The notes beneath the pieces are model-generated. The model saw nothing but the letters and a program-made list of their open reading frames with translations. It was not told where the DNA came from and searched no databases. Of a DNA stretch of 64,000 nt, positions 26,020 to 35,193 are shown piece after piece. Made by a program: the position numbers and the translations under genes. The DNA lies in assembly GCA_039817415.1 (NCBI GenBank), contig JBCBVV010000017.1, positions 60,203 to 124,202 on the forward strand, given 5' to 3'. The DNA is from JALEFZ01 sp039817415. GTDB lineage: Bacteria > Bacteroidota > Bacteroidia > J057. Within the stretch, counting starts at the first letter, position 1. Every line of letters starts with the position of its first letter.

Positions 26020-26769
26020 TTGACATTCCTGCTTCGCTTACGCAGGCTATCTTCCGAAAAATTTTTATTTCTGAAAGCTAACTCTACACATACTGCCATC
26101 CTGATATTTGCCCGTACCCCCGAGGAAGAGGCAAAGCACAAACAGTGGGTAGCAGGGAGTTATGAAGCAAATATTGCTTTCAGTAGGAAGTTGACAGAAC
26201 ACACCTTTAAACTTTCCCAAAGAACTGAATTACCCATTTATCTCATCAACTCAGATGAACAAAGAGGGGATTCCTTTGGAGATCGCTTTTCTCATGCGAT
26301 AGAGGAGGTATTCAGCTATGGATTTGAGCATGTTGTAGCAGTAGGAAATGATACAACTGGTCTTCAAACGCAAGACCTACTGAATGCATCGAAAGCTGTA
26401 CAGAATGGAAAAATGGTCTTAGGACCTAGCCATGACGGGGGGATCTACCTGCTCGGTATTTCCCAATCTCAATATTGCCGAAAAGCTATTTCTTCAGTAA
26501 GATGGGAAAGTAGTTTAGTCTGGAGAGATTTACAGAAATTTAGCAAGGAGTGTCATATTCCCGTTTCTACCTTGCATTTGAAAGCGGATTTAGACAATTC
26601 CAGTGATTTCAAGTGTTTTCTTCGACAAGGTGGAAATAGCCTGAATCTGGGTCAAACACTTCTCAAAATAAGTTTAACACATACTTACTACGACTTTGAT
26701 TTACCCCTTCTTACTCTACAAAGATGTGTAGGTCAATCTTCCCTTAGGGCTCCCCCCATGGTAGCCTAA
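26020..26769 (+). CDS. DUF2064 (TIGR04282-like) glycosyltransferase-fold protein
   Basis: About 249 residues. The fold marks are AILIFARTPEEEAKHKQW at the first strand, then GDSFGDRFSHAI, VVAVGNDTTGLQTQDL (the GNDTP-like metal or nucleotide motif) and VLGPSHDGGIYLLG. These match DUF2064, a GT-A fold family with unknown substrate, often linked to methylthioribose or phosphatidylserine-related genes elsewhere. The frame has no ATG before the fold: TTG at 26020 is the first start-type codon and CTG at 26071, before KANSTHTAIL, fits the family length better. The start is therefore unsure. The C-terminal 25 residues look unrelated to the fold. Confidence 0.75.
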   Translation: MTFLLRLRRLSSEKFLFLKANSTHTAILIFARTPEEEAKHKQWVAGSYEANIAFSRKLTEHTFKLSQRTELPIYLINSDEQRGDSFGDRFSHAIEEVFSYGFEHVVAVGNDTTGLQTQDLLNASKAVQNGKMVLGPSHDGGIYLLGISQSQYCRKAISSVRWESSLVWRDLQKFSKECHIPVSTLHLKADLDNSSDFKCFLRQGGNSLNLGQTLLKISLTHTYYDFDLPLLTLQRCVGQSSLRAPPMVA

Positions 26770-26875
26770 TTCACCTTTTCATTTTTGCCTTTAATATTCT
26801 CTTCAAGTCTTGTATCAGTTTCCACTGATTTACAGGAATTTGTAGATATATGATATTTACCAAACCATTACTTAT

Positions 26876-29800
26876 ATGAAACATATTTTCATTTTTATGG
26901 CACTTTTGGTGCCTACGCTCTTAATTGGGCAAGTAGACCTAAGACTGAGTGTGTCGAATGCTGATGATGGACAAGCAGTTGCCAATGTCCAAGTAATCTT
27001 ACAGAATGAAGGGCTAGGTCTTGAAATAACAGAGACTACAAACGCTCAGGGACTTGTGATTTTCAAGGGCCTTCCCGTTGCAGGAAATTATCAGGCTGTT
27101 ATTTCCGAAGATGATACCTATTACAAGGGGATAGCGGCTGGGATCGTTCTTAGATCTAATCAACCCGCTTCTGCTTCCATCTCATTGCTGCCAAAGGCCT
27201 CTTTTGAATTGGATGAAATCATCATTGGTTCCAATTCGGCTACTTCTATCAATGCTGTAAATGCTGAGGTATCCGCCAGTTTAAGTAGAGAGGAAATGGA
27301 AGTTCTGCCACTAGAAGGTAGAGACATCACAAGAGTGCTATATAGACTGCCTAATGTAACCCAGGCTACTGGTTTCTACCCAGAAGCCCCAAATGTCGCC
27401 ATCAATGGAGCCAATTCGCTGTTTACCAATTACATGATTGATGGGATGGACAACAACGAACGCTTTTTAGGCGGGCAAAAGTTCAGAATGCCTGTCGGCT
27501 TTACACAAGACGTAACAGTTCTGAATAGCAATTTTTCTGTCGAGTTTGGCAATACAAACAATGGCGCGATAAACCTGACTTCTAGATCTGGAAGCAATAC
27601 TACAACTGGTGAAGTATTTTTCGTTACCCGTCCAGGTGCAGTAATTGATGCTCCTTCTGAGTTTGCACAGAGAGATCTTTCAGGTAACCAAGTGAAGGAT
27701 GGCTTTCAGCGATTTCAAGGTGGATTTGCCTTAGGAGGCGCTTTAAAGAAAGACAAAACCTTCTATTACATCAATGCGGAGCAGATTGTTGATGTCAAAG
27801 ACAACCTCCTGAATGTACCCCAGTTGGGGATCAATGAAACAGTAAGGGGCGTCAATAGATTTACCTTGCTATCTGGAAAAATTGATCAGATTTGGTCTGA
27901 CAAATTCAGGACTGCCATCAGAATCAATGGAGGATTGGTTAATATCGATCGCCAGGGTGGGGGACTTGAAGGTGGGGTAGCCTTCCCTTCCGCAGGTAAT
28001 AGTCAGGATAGAAATTCTTTGCTAATCGCTGCAAAAAACACCTATGTAGGAAGCAATTTTACCTCTGAAACCAATTACCAATATTCCCGTTTTCGCTGGA
28101 ACTATGGACGTGCTGACAATCCCGACGATCCGCAAGTTACCGTGATCGGCCCTGATGCCATGACGATTGCTGTTCTAGGACACCCTGGATATGTATTTGA
28201 TTCTAGGGAGAACACCCAACAAATCCAGCAAAAATTCACCTTCTACCAAGGCAATCATACCATTAAAGCTGGAGCAGAATTAATCAGCGCTGACCACCAG
28301 CTATTTGGAGGCGGAAACCCAAATGGGAACTATACCGTCGTCCTAAATGAAGAGGGATTGCAAGGAATTCAGGATAAAAATCTAGGTTCTGCTCTTGGTG
28401 TACAGGATTTGGTAAGTGTCAATCCACTGGTGACTTCCTATACAGTAGAACTACGTCCTTCTAGCTTTGGTAAGGTTCAGAATATCTTCAGCATTTACGC
28501 TGAAGATCAGTGGGCTGCAACTAGTCGCTTGAACCTGAATCTTGGCTTTCGCTATGATTATGACAACCTATCTAGAGGAGGAGCTTCCAGAGGCGATGTA
28601 GATAACATTGCGCCTAGGTTTTCTTTCAATTATCAGCTACCCAATAGAGCCAGTATCAGAGGTGGAGCAGGGATATTTTATGATAAGATCATGTATGCCA
28701 TCTACAGTGATGCCCTTCAGCAAAATACAACGGCCTCTGATTATAGAAAACAAGTTCAGGCACTTATTGATGCTGGAAAACTACCGGCAGATACTGATTT
28801 AGATGCTGTGTTGTTTGATGGAAATATTGGTGCTACGATTGATACAGTAGGAGGCAATACCATTCCTTATCTAGGTGGACCTTCTTCTGCAGAATTACAA
28901 GCCAATCGTGAAGGGGTTTTCTTTGGAGACAGAAGAATCCTAAGCCCATTTGGTTATGACAACCCTTATACCCAACAGTTTACACTTGGCTATCAACAAG
29001 AAATTGGCAAGAACATGCTTGTCTACGTAGACTTGATGCATAATCGCTCATTCAATCTGTTTAGAATCAACAACCTGAATGCAGCCGCCCTTTATCCCAT
29101 AAATGATCCCAACAACGTTGTACCGAGAAGCCAAGCAGAGGCAGATGCTGACCGCGTAATTCCAATCACGAATAACACTGCCACCATCAATGGTGAAGTG
29201 CTGACTGGAGTGGCAAGAAATGTGATCATTACTGAGTCTGCTGGTCGTTCGAGATATTCTGCTGCGACTATTAACATTCAGAAGAATAGGGGAGATGACA
29301 AATATGCTTACCGTGTAAACTACACCCTTTCCAAATTTGAAAATGACACAGAAGGGATCAACTTCCGTGCAATGGATGGAAATGATTATGAGTCAGAATG
29401 GGGACCTTCTATCAACGATCGTCGCCATGTGATCAATGGATATGTAACATGGTTCCCCGTAAAAGGCTTGGCCTTTTCTTTGGCTTCAATCATCCAATCA
29501 GGACAACCTATCAACTGGATTCCTAATTTGGACGAAATTGATTTTGGAGGAGCAACTCCTACAACTGACCTCAATGGAGATGGACGCTCCTTTGGAGATT
29601 CCTATGTTGGAAATTCTGATCGATACCCAGGAGAAAGCCGCAACAGTGGCAGACTTCCTTGGTCATATACATTTGATTTGGGTGCCGAATACAACTTTGT
29701 CGTAGCAGGAAATAAGTTTCGGTTGAGAGCTGATGTATTCAACGTTTTGAATACGGTAAATTACTCTGGTTATGCCAACAACGCCAGACAATCAAACCAG

Positions 29801-29890
29801 ATTCAAACTGGGCCAGCTACCTCTAATATTGTATTTAGAAATGCGGCTCCTCCTCGTCAGTTCCAATTCAGCATCAATTACCTTTTCTAA
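26876..29890 (+). CDS. TonB-dependent receptor with N-terminal carboxypeptidase-like domain
   Basis: A 1004-residue outer membrane transporter. The signal peptide ends near LLIGQV. A carboxypeptidase-regulatory-like domain (about 20-110) precedes the plug (about 130-240), where PLEGRDITRVLYRLPNV and YMIDGMDNNERF stand in for the TonB plug. The barrel follows, with paired aromatic strands and the closing strand RQFQFSINYLF ending in Phe. It resembles Oar-type receptors. It imports a ligand driven by TonB/ExbBD. The four-gene ABC importer 76 bases downstream suggests passage of the same ligand across the inner membrane. No SusD-like gene is present, so a glycan substrate is not indicated. Confidence 0.88.
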   Translation: MKHIFIFMALLVPTLLIGQVDLRLSVSNADDGQAVANVQVILQNEGLGLEITETTNAQGLVIFKGLPVAGNYQAVISEDDTYYKGIAAGIVLRSNQPASASISLLPKASFELDEIIIGSNSATSINAVNAEVSASLSREEMEVLPLEGRDITRVLYRLPNVTQATGFYPEAPNVAINGANSLFTNYMIDGMDNNERFLGGQKFRMPVGFTQDVTVLNSNFSVEFGNTNNGAINLTSRSGSNTTTGEVFFVTRPGAVIDAPSEFAQRDLSGNQVKDGFQRFQGGFALGGALKKDKTFYYINAEQIVDVKDNLLNVPQLGINETVRGVNRFTLLSGKIDQIWSDKFRTAIRINGGLVNIDRQGGGLEGGVAFPSAGNSQDRNSLLIAAKNTYVGSNFTSETNYQYSRFRWNYGRADNPDDPQVTVIGPDAMTIAVLGHPGYVFDSRENTQQIQQKFTFYQGNHTIKAGAELISADHQLFGGGNPNGNYTVVLNEEGLQGIQDKNLGSALGVQDLVSVNPLVTSYTVELRPSSFGKVQNIFSIYAEDQWAATSRLNLNLGFRYDYDNLSRGGASRGDVDNIAPRFSFNYQLPNRASIRGGAGIFYDKIMYAIYSDALQQNTTASDYRKQVQALIDAGKLPADTDLDAVLFDGNIGATIDTVGGNTIPYLGGPSSAELQANREGVFFGDRRILSPFGYDNPYTQQFTLGYQQEIGKNMLVYVDLMHNRSFNLFRINNLNAAALYPINDPNNVVPRSQAEADADRVIPITNNTATINGEVLTGVARNVIITESAGRSRYSAATINIQKNRGDDKYAYRVNYTLSKFENDTEGINFRAMDGNDYESEWGPSINDRRHVINGYVTWFPVKGLAFSLASIIQSGQPINWIPNLDEIDFGGATPTTDLNGDGRSFGDSYVGNSDRYPGESRNSGRLPWSYTFDLGAEYNFVVAGNKFRLRADVFNVLNTVNYSGYANNARQSNQIQTGPATSNIVFRNAAPPRQFQFSINYLF

Positions 29891-29906
29891 AACAAAACAG
29901 GGAGTA

Positions 29907-29941
29907 AGCTGAGGGAAATTCCTTCGGCTTTCTTCTTTTTT
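29907..29941 (+). terminator. Imperfect terminator or attenuator between receptor and ABC importer
   Basis: AGCTGAGG (29907-29914) pairs with the segment 29921-29929 with one bulged T and one G-T pair, loop GAAATT, then a T-rich tail. As it is imperfect, partial read-through into the importer genes is plausible. Confidence 0.45.
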
Positions 29942-29966
29942 CTGGTTGATTCACTTATTTAGCGGC

Positions 29967-31133
29967 ATGGGTAAGTATTTATGGATTTGTATTCTCCTTA
30001 TCAGTGGGTTCCTACTTTCCTGTGGACCTGACCAAAACCTTCAACAGGTCAATATGATGATGTGGCAGGGAGATCCTGTCATAAATTCTTATATGAAGAC
30101 CTATGTTGTTCCTGAATTGAAAAAACAGGGCATTGATCTTCAACTAGTTTCGGGACAGGGAACAGAAATTGTTTCGACGCTCATGACCGAAATTGAAGCA
30201 GGGAAAACAGACAGTGAGATAGATGTTGTGTGGGTGAATGGGGAGACTTTTTTCCAGCTGAAGCAAATCAATGGCCTATACGGACCTATATGGGATAGCT
30301 TGTCAAATATAGCTTATGTTGATACAAGCAGTTCCTTCATCAAATATGATTTTCAGCAATTGGTGAATGGCTATGAGGCGCCTTGGGGAACCATTCAAAT
30401 GATCATGATTCACGATGAAAAGCGAGCTCCTCAACCTCCAAGCAATCCTAAGGCATTAAAAGAATGGGTAAAGGCTAATCCTGGTAAATTTACCTTGAGT
30501 AATGATTTTACAGGAATGTCCTTCCTTAAGCTCCTTCTGATTGAATTTGCAGGCGGGAGTGAAGCTATCAAAGGGCCTTTTCAGTCTGACATTTACCAAC
30601 AGGCTGGGGATTCTCTCTGGAATTATATCAGAGAGATTCAACCTTATTTCTGGCGAAAGGGGGAAACCTTTCCAGAGGGGTTGGCAGCCATGCATCGCTT
30701 GTTTGCCAATGGTGAAATTGACCTTTCCATTTCCATGAACGATAATGGAGTTGACAACAAAGTACTCGAAGGACTTTTCCCTCCTTCTGCCAAAGGTTAT
30801 GCATGGAAAAGTGGAATCATAAAAAACTCCCATTTTCTCGGGATTCCTTCAAGATCCCCCCACAAATCCGGGGCTTTGAAAACTATTAATTTTCTGCTTT
30901 CACCTGAAGCGCAATACAAAAAACTTCAACCTGATGGTTGGGGAGATGGCACCTCCTTATCCCTAAACTTGCTACCCGAAGAATGGAAGGAAAAGTTCAG
31001 GTCCACCCAGCAAAGAAAGCAAACCCCTCCCAGATCAGAAATAGAACAATATGCTGTAATGGAGCCTGCTCCAGAGTACATGATTCGTCTTTATGACGAT
31101 TTTGCTAAGAAAATCATCGATGGGGAAGAATAG
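29967..31133 (+). CDS. ABC importer substrate-binding lipoprotein (YnjB-like)
   Basis: About 388 residues from ATG 29967; a TTG seven codons earlier is less likely. The lipobox LLSC follows a short hydrophobic stretch (residues about 5-18). The mature part has MMMWQGDPVINSYMKTYVVPEL, then DVVWVNGETFFQLKQ, APWGTIQMIMIHDEKR and WGDGTSLSLNLLPEEWKEKF, which match YnjB, the binding protein of the uncharacterised E. coli ynjBCD system and relatives of the iron/spermidine/thiamine class. It is anchored to a membrane and faces the periplasm. The ligand is unknown. It is followed 8 bases later by the first permease. Confidence 0.82.
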   Translation: MGKYLWICILLISGFLLSCGPDQNLQQVNMMMWQGDPVINSYMKTYVVPELKKQGIDLQLVSGQGTEIVSTLMTEIEAGKTDSEIDVVWVNGETFFQLKQINGLYGPIWDSLSNIAYVDTSSSFIKYDFQQLVNGYEAPWGTIQMIMIHDEKRAPQPPSNPKALKEWVKANPGKFTLSNDFTGMSFLKLLLIEFAGGSEAIKGPFQSDIYQQAGDSLWNYIREIQPYFWRKGETFPEGLAAMHRLFANGEIDLSISMNDNGVDNKVLEGLFPPSAKGYAWKSGIIKNSHFLGIPSRSPHKSGALKTINFLLSPEAQYKKLQPDGWGDGTSLSLNLLPEEWKEKFRSTQQRKQTPPRSEIEQYAVMEPAPEYMIRLYDDFAKKIIDGEE

Positions 31134-31141
31134 GGACAATC

Positions 31142-31987
31142 ATGCATAGAATCCTATCCTATATCAATGCTGGCTTCTTTTTTCTCCTAATTGTTTTACC
31201 CTTAGGAGGTGGATTGATCTATTCATTTTTGTATAGCATTGGCGGACTGGGATTGTTGAATGAAGAAATTTCAGGAAAGGCACTGCTCACCATTTGGGAG
31301 GAAGGGACATTTCTCAAATCTCTGTTTTATTCCGTATACATTGCGCTTTTGAGCATTGGTATAAGTGTTGCCTTAAGTCTTACGTTAACGCTGGGGATAA
31401 AACTTCCATCCAGAGAAAATCCCTACTGGATGTATATGCCTCTTGCTTTACCAGGCATGGTTGTCGCCTTTCTGATGTTTCAATGGCTGAGTCGCACAGG
31501 TGTTTTTTCAAGGGTGATGTTTCAGGCTGGAATTATTTCAGAGATTACGGATTTCCCTGTATTGATTCAGGATGAATTAGGGCTAGGAATCATCATTGCT
31601 CATGTACTAATGGCGACCCCTTTCTTTTGGATCTTTTTTCGTGGGTTGTATCAGACGGAAAGAGTTAAGGAACTGGGAGGAATTAGTGCCTCTTTAGGTG
31701 CCCAAAAACATCAGATTCTGTGGAAGGTGAAAATCCCCGTTTTGTTACAACAAGGCTTACCTACCATCATTCTCTATTTTCTTTTTGTCCTAGGTTCTTA
31801 TGAGATTCCCTTGTTGTTGGGACAATCGAGTCCTCAAATGCTTTCCGTTACCATCATTAGGAAATTAGAGCGTTTCAATTTGCTGGATAAACCAGAAGGA
31901 TATGCTATGATCTGGATGTATGCCTTGATTGTTCTAGTGGCAGTGTATGCCATTCTTAGCCTTCACCAGAAAAGAAAAGCATCATGA
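31142..31987 (+). CDS. ABC importer permease 1 (YnjC N-terminal half-like)
   Basis: 281 residues with six membrane helices, starting MHRILSYINAGFFFLLIVLPLGGG. The coupling loop that meets the ATPase is GGISASLGAQKHQILWKVKIPVLL, the EAA motif in a changed form. In E. coli YnjC both permease halves are fused; here they are two genes with an ATGA overlap (start of the next at 31984). It is part of the operon 29967-33507. Confidence 0.82.
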   Translation: MHRILSYINAGFFFLLIVLPLGGGLIYSFLYSIGGLGLLNEEISGKALLTIWEEGTFLKSLFYSVYIALLSIGISVALSLTLTLGIKLPSRENPYWMYMPLALPGMVVAFLMFQWLSRTGVFSRVMFQAGIISEITDFPVLIQDELGLGIIIAHVLMATPFFWIFFRGLYQTERVKELGGISASLGAQKHQILWKVKIPVLLQQGLPTIILYFLFVLGSYEIPLLLGQSSPQMLSVTIIRKLERFNLLDKPEGYAMIWMYALIVLVAVYAILSLHQKRKAS

Positions 31988-32754
31988 AGAAAGGACCTAG
32001 ATTTTTCATAGCCATCATAGGCTTGGGAATTGCCTTTCCCTTTCTGACTCTTCTTCTGTTTTCCTTTATGAAGGGATGGTTTTTTCCGTCTATTTCGCCT
32101 ACCACATGGACACTTGACTATTGGATACAATTGTTTCAGGTAGAAGGGGAACTCCTACAAACGTCTCTTACTTCCATTCTTATTTCCATCTTCGTTGCCT
32201 TTGTTTCCACCTTGCTAGGCTTCTTTTTAGGGAAATGGATGGCAACTCATCCTTGGAGAAAATGGTGGTTGTTATTGGCTTATTTCCCTTTTGTCCTATC
32301 TCCTGTGATTTTAGCGGCAGGTATTCAGTTCTTCTTTATCAAATTTGGCCTCTCAGGAAATTTCCTGGGTGTACTGATCGCCCAACTTCTCATCGCCTTA
32401 CCTTATGCTATTATTATCTACAATGGTTTTTGGAGCCCTTCCATGCTGGATCGTGAGAAACTAGCCAGAACTTTAGGAGGAACCGCCTGGCAGGCCTTTT
32501 GGCGTGTGAGTATTCCATTATCAAGCGGGGTCATTCTCGTGGTTTTTTTCCAGACCTTTCTCATATCGTGGTTCGAATATGGATTAACGAGACTCATTGG
32601 ATTAGGTAAAGTAAAGACTCTTACCATCCAAGTATTCCAGTTTGTGACAGAAACGAATATATTTCTCGCAGCTTTAAGTGGCGTTTTGTTGGTCGTGCCC
32701 CCTCTGATTCTTTTGTGGGTAAACAAGAGATTTGTCATCAACCAGTGGATTTAA
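31984..32754 (+). CDS. ABC importer permease 2 (YnjC C-terminal half-like)
   Basis: 256 residues with six helices. It begins MKKGPRFFIAIIGLGIAFPF, and the EAA-like coupling loop is KLARTLGGTAWQAFWRVSIPL. It overlaps the previous permease by four bases and is followed by the ATPase after 3 bases, so all three are translated as a block. It would pair with permease 1 as a heterodimeric channel. Confidence 0.82.
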   Translation: MKKGPRFFIAIIGLGIAFPFLTLLLFSFMKGWFFPSISPTTWTLDYWIQLFQVEGELLQTSLTSILISIFVAFVSTLLGFFLGKWMATHPWRKWWLLLAYFPFVLSPVILAAGIQFFFIKFGLSGNFLGVLIAQLLIALPYAIIIYNGFWSPSMLDREKLARTLGGTAWQAFWRVSIPLSSGVILVVFFQTFLISWFEYGLTRLIGLGKVKTLTIQVFQFVTETNIFLAALSGVLLVVPPLILLWVNKRFVINQWI

Positions 32755-32757
32755 ATT

Positions 32758-33507
32758 ATGCTAGAAGTTAAGAACATAGAAAAATCCTTCGAAAAAGAAT
32801 CTGTGCTAGAGCAGGTGAATTTTCAGCTGGAAGAAAATCAAGTCCTAAGTGTTCTGGGAAGATCTGGTTCTGGAAAAACAACACTTTTGAAAATAATTGC
32901 TGGATTGGAAAGGGAGAGTGGGGGAGAGATAATTTGGAAAGGACAAACATTAAACGATTTGCCACCTAATGCGAGGAAGATTGTCTATTTGTATCAAGAG
33001 GCCTTATTGTTTCCACATTTAAACGTATTCGAAAATGTTGCTTTTGGCCTGAGACTAAAGCATGAAAATGAAAAAGTGGTCAAGGAAAAGGTTGGTGCTA
33101 TGTTGGAGGCCCTAGGATTGGGTGAACATGAAAATAAGATGACGCACCAGCTTTCTGGGGGTCAAAAACAAAGGGTCTCTTTCGGGCGTGCATTGGTGAT
33201 TAGTCCTCCTGTATTATTGTTGGATGAGCCCTTTGGAGCCTTAGATGGGGAAACAAGAAAGCAGATGCAGGACCTGTTCTTTAAGATGAAAGAGCAATTC
33301 AATATGACAGCTCTATTTGTTACCCACGATATCAAGGAGGCCATTATTATAGGCGATAAACTAGGACATATGCAAAATGGGAGAATAAAACTTTACGAAG
33401 ATTTGGCACAGTTTCTTCTTGATCCAGCCACCGAGGCTCAAAGAGAATTGAAATTTTGGGAAGGAGTTAAAGCTGATTTAGATAATTATCCATCCAAGGA
33501 TAGTTAA
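32758..33507 (+). CDS. ABC importer ATPase (YnjD-like)
   Basis: A 249-residue ATPase. Walker A is GRSGSGKTT (residues 35-43), the Q-loop is YQEALLFPHL, the signature is LSGGQKQRVSFGRAL, Walker B is VLLLDEPFGALDG and the switch His is in FVTHDIKEA. The order and the PotA/CysA-like sequence fit importers of the spermidine/iron/sulfate class. It is the last gene of the importer. No regulatory C-terminal TOBE domain is present, as the protein stops about 40 residues after the switch region. Confidence 0.87.
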   Translation: MLEVKNIEKSFEKESVLEQVNFQLEENQVLSVLGRSGSGKTTLLKIIAGLERESGGEIIWKGQTLNDLPPNARKIVYLYQEALLFPHLNVFENVAFGLRLKHENEKVVKEKVGAMLEALGLGEHENKMTHQLSGGQKQRVSFGRALVISPPVLLLDEPFGALDGETRKQMQDLFFKMKEQFNMTALFVTHDIKEAIIIGDKLGHMQNGRIKLYEDLAQFLLDPATEAQRELKFWEGVKADLDNYPSKDS

Positions 33508-33586
33508 CGAATTTTAGAATATTGGAGAGAAAGAATGTTCAAAACCTATTAGAAAATACTAAATTTTGTTATTTCTTTTAATAAAA

Positions 33587-33617
33587 TTGCATCCTATGTC
33601 ATGAAAATGTAATTTTG
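33587..33617 (+). promoter_or_regulatory. Candidate promoter of the 516-residue gene
   Basis: TTGC (33587-33590), 19 bases, then TAATTTTG (33610-33617): a full match to TAnnTTTG. The predicted start of transcription is about 19 bases before the ATG at 33643. Confidence 0.55.
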
Positions 33618-33642
33618 CACACTATAACTAGCCACCTTTTTC

Positions 33643-35193
33643 ATGAAAAAGCCTGATCCATTATATGAGATCATAAAGTCTATGACAATGTCGGAGAAAA
33701 GATACTTTAAAATCTTTGCCAAACGACATATCATAGGAGAGAAAAACAACTATCTCATACTTTTTGAGGTGCTAGAAAATCTGGACCAGTATGATCAGCA
33801 AGAAATTGGCAAGGGACTAGCAGAAAAAGGGGTGCCAGGAAAATACCTCGCTGCCGATAAAAACTACCTGTATAACCTAATCATGAGAGGCCTGAGTTCT
33901 TATCACTCTGGCAAAACGGTTAGCCTAAAAATCAAGGAATACGTACACCAAGTTGAGATCTTATACGAGAAAAGTCTCTATGACCAATGTCTAAGTTTGG
34001 TTAAAAAGGGAAAAAAACTCGCAGACAAATACGATCTGTATCCCCTATACATTGAATTATCCTCCTGGGAACAAAAAGTTCTTATCCAGCAAGACAAAAC
34101 AAAAGAGGTCGCAGCGACCTTGTCTGATGCAGCTGCTCACTTGGCAAGACTGGATAATATGAATGCGTTTATGCAGCTGTACTACCGCATGAACGACCTA
34201 GCTAGGGATATCCCATTGGCTAGAAGTAAAGAAGAAATTGCCAAGCTCAATGAATTCATCTCACATCCCTTCTTAAAGGATGAAAGCATTGCGATGTCAT
34301 TCCAGGCAAGACTTTTCTTCTGGAAGATTTACGCGAGGTACTACCAAAGTTGCGACAATAAAAGCAAAGAATTAGAGGCTTGTGACCATTTGTTAAGCCT
34401 GATGGATTCAAACGAAAATTACGCTCAGGAATTTCCATTTGATTACCTAGGAATTTATAGTCGGCTCCTTACAATCAATCGTTATACGGCAGACGAACAG
34501 TTCAACAAAATCATTCAGGACTTACAATCCTTCCCCAATCGTATCAAGAAGGTGAGAAGGAATGTTGAGTTGAGAATTTCTGCTGAGTGCTACGACAACA
34601 AAATCAGGCGAAATATATACCTAGGAAGAATAAAAGAGGCGCAAGCTGAGCTCGGGGAGCAAGAAGCATTCATTAAAAAGTTCCAAGGGCAATTCTCAAA
34701 AGGGGAGGTGCTTGAATTTCAGTACCTGTTCTCCTATATCCATTTACTAGGGGGTTCCTACAAATTTGCTCTTAAGTGGATTAACTTCATGCTTAATGAA
34801 GTCGACGATAAACTCAGACCTGACATACAGCCCTATATCAGGATTTTAAACCTGGTAACTCATTATGAGCTGGAAAACTACTCAGTCCTGAAATATGCAG
34901 CAGATCGTGCCTACCGCTATCTCAAACGGAAAAAACTTCTCCATTCTACCGAAAGGACTATTGTTAAGCTGTTTCAGCAATTGGCAAAAATGGAAGGACT
35001 TGGCATTCGTCAAGTGTTAGAACTCATGAAAGACTACCGCGCCCAGCTAAATCAAATATTTGAAGATCCATTTGAAAGGAAGGCGCTAGCATACTTTGAT
35101 ATCCTAAGTTGGTTAGATGCTAAGATATCAGGCCTTACCTTTTCTGAAATCAGAAACAGGCAGATTGAATCAGGAGAAATATCCTCCTATTAA
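33643..35193 (+). CDS. Uncharacterised helical-repeat protein of Bacteroidota type
   Basis: 516 residues, not recognised. No signal peptide and no membrane helix, so cytoplasmic. It opens with LYEIIKSMTMSEKRYFKIFAK, and helical pairs of 35-45 residues follow (for example LYDQCLSLVKKGKKLADKYDLYPLYIELS and NMNAFMQLYYRMNDLARD), suggesting TPR-like or other alpha-solenoid repeats along the length. It is rich in Lys, Tyr and Leu. No enzyme motif was seen. It has its own promoter and its stop codon shares bases with the convergent FabH-like gene. A protein-binding scaffold is the safest guess. Confidence 0.75.
   Translation: MKKPDPLYEIIKSMTMSEKRYFKIFAKRHIIGEKNNYLILFEVLENLDQYDQQEIGKGLAEKGVPGKYLAADKNYLYNLIMRGLSSYHSGKTVSLKIKEYVHQVEILYEKSLYDQCLSLVKKGKKLADKYDLYPLYIELSSWEQKVLIQQDKTKEVAATLSDAAAHLARLDNMNAFMQLYYRMNDLARDIPLARSKEEIAKLNEFISHPFLKDESIAMSFQARLFFWKIYARYYQSCDNKSKELEACDHLLSLMDSNENYAQEFPFDYLGIYSRLLTINRYTADEQFNKIIQDLQSFPNRIKKVRRNVELRISAECYDNKIRRNIYLGRIKEAQAELGEQEAFIKKFQGQFSKGEVLEFQYLFSYIHLLGGSYKFALKWINFMLNEVDDKLRPDIQPYIRILNLVTHYELENYSVLKYAADRAYRYLKRKKLLHSTERTIVKLFQQLAKMEGLGIRQVLELMKDYRAQLNQIFEDPFERKALAYFDILSWLDAKISGLTFSEIRNRQIESGEISSY

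Noticed and set aside
26770..26875. Possible riboswitch (cobalamin or TPP) upstream of the TonB receptor
   Set aside because: The gap is only 106 bases and shows neither the B12-box nor the TPP core motifs.
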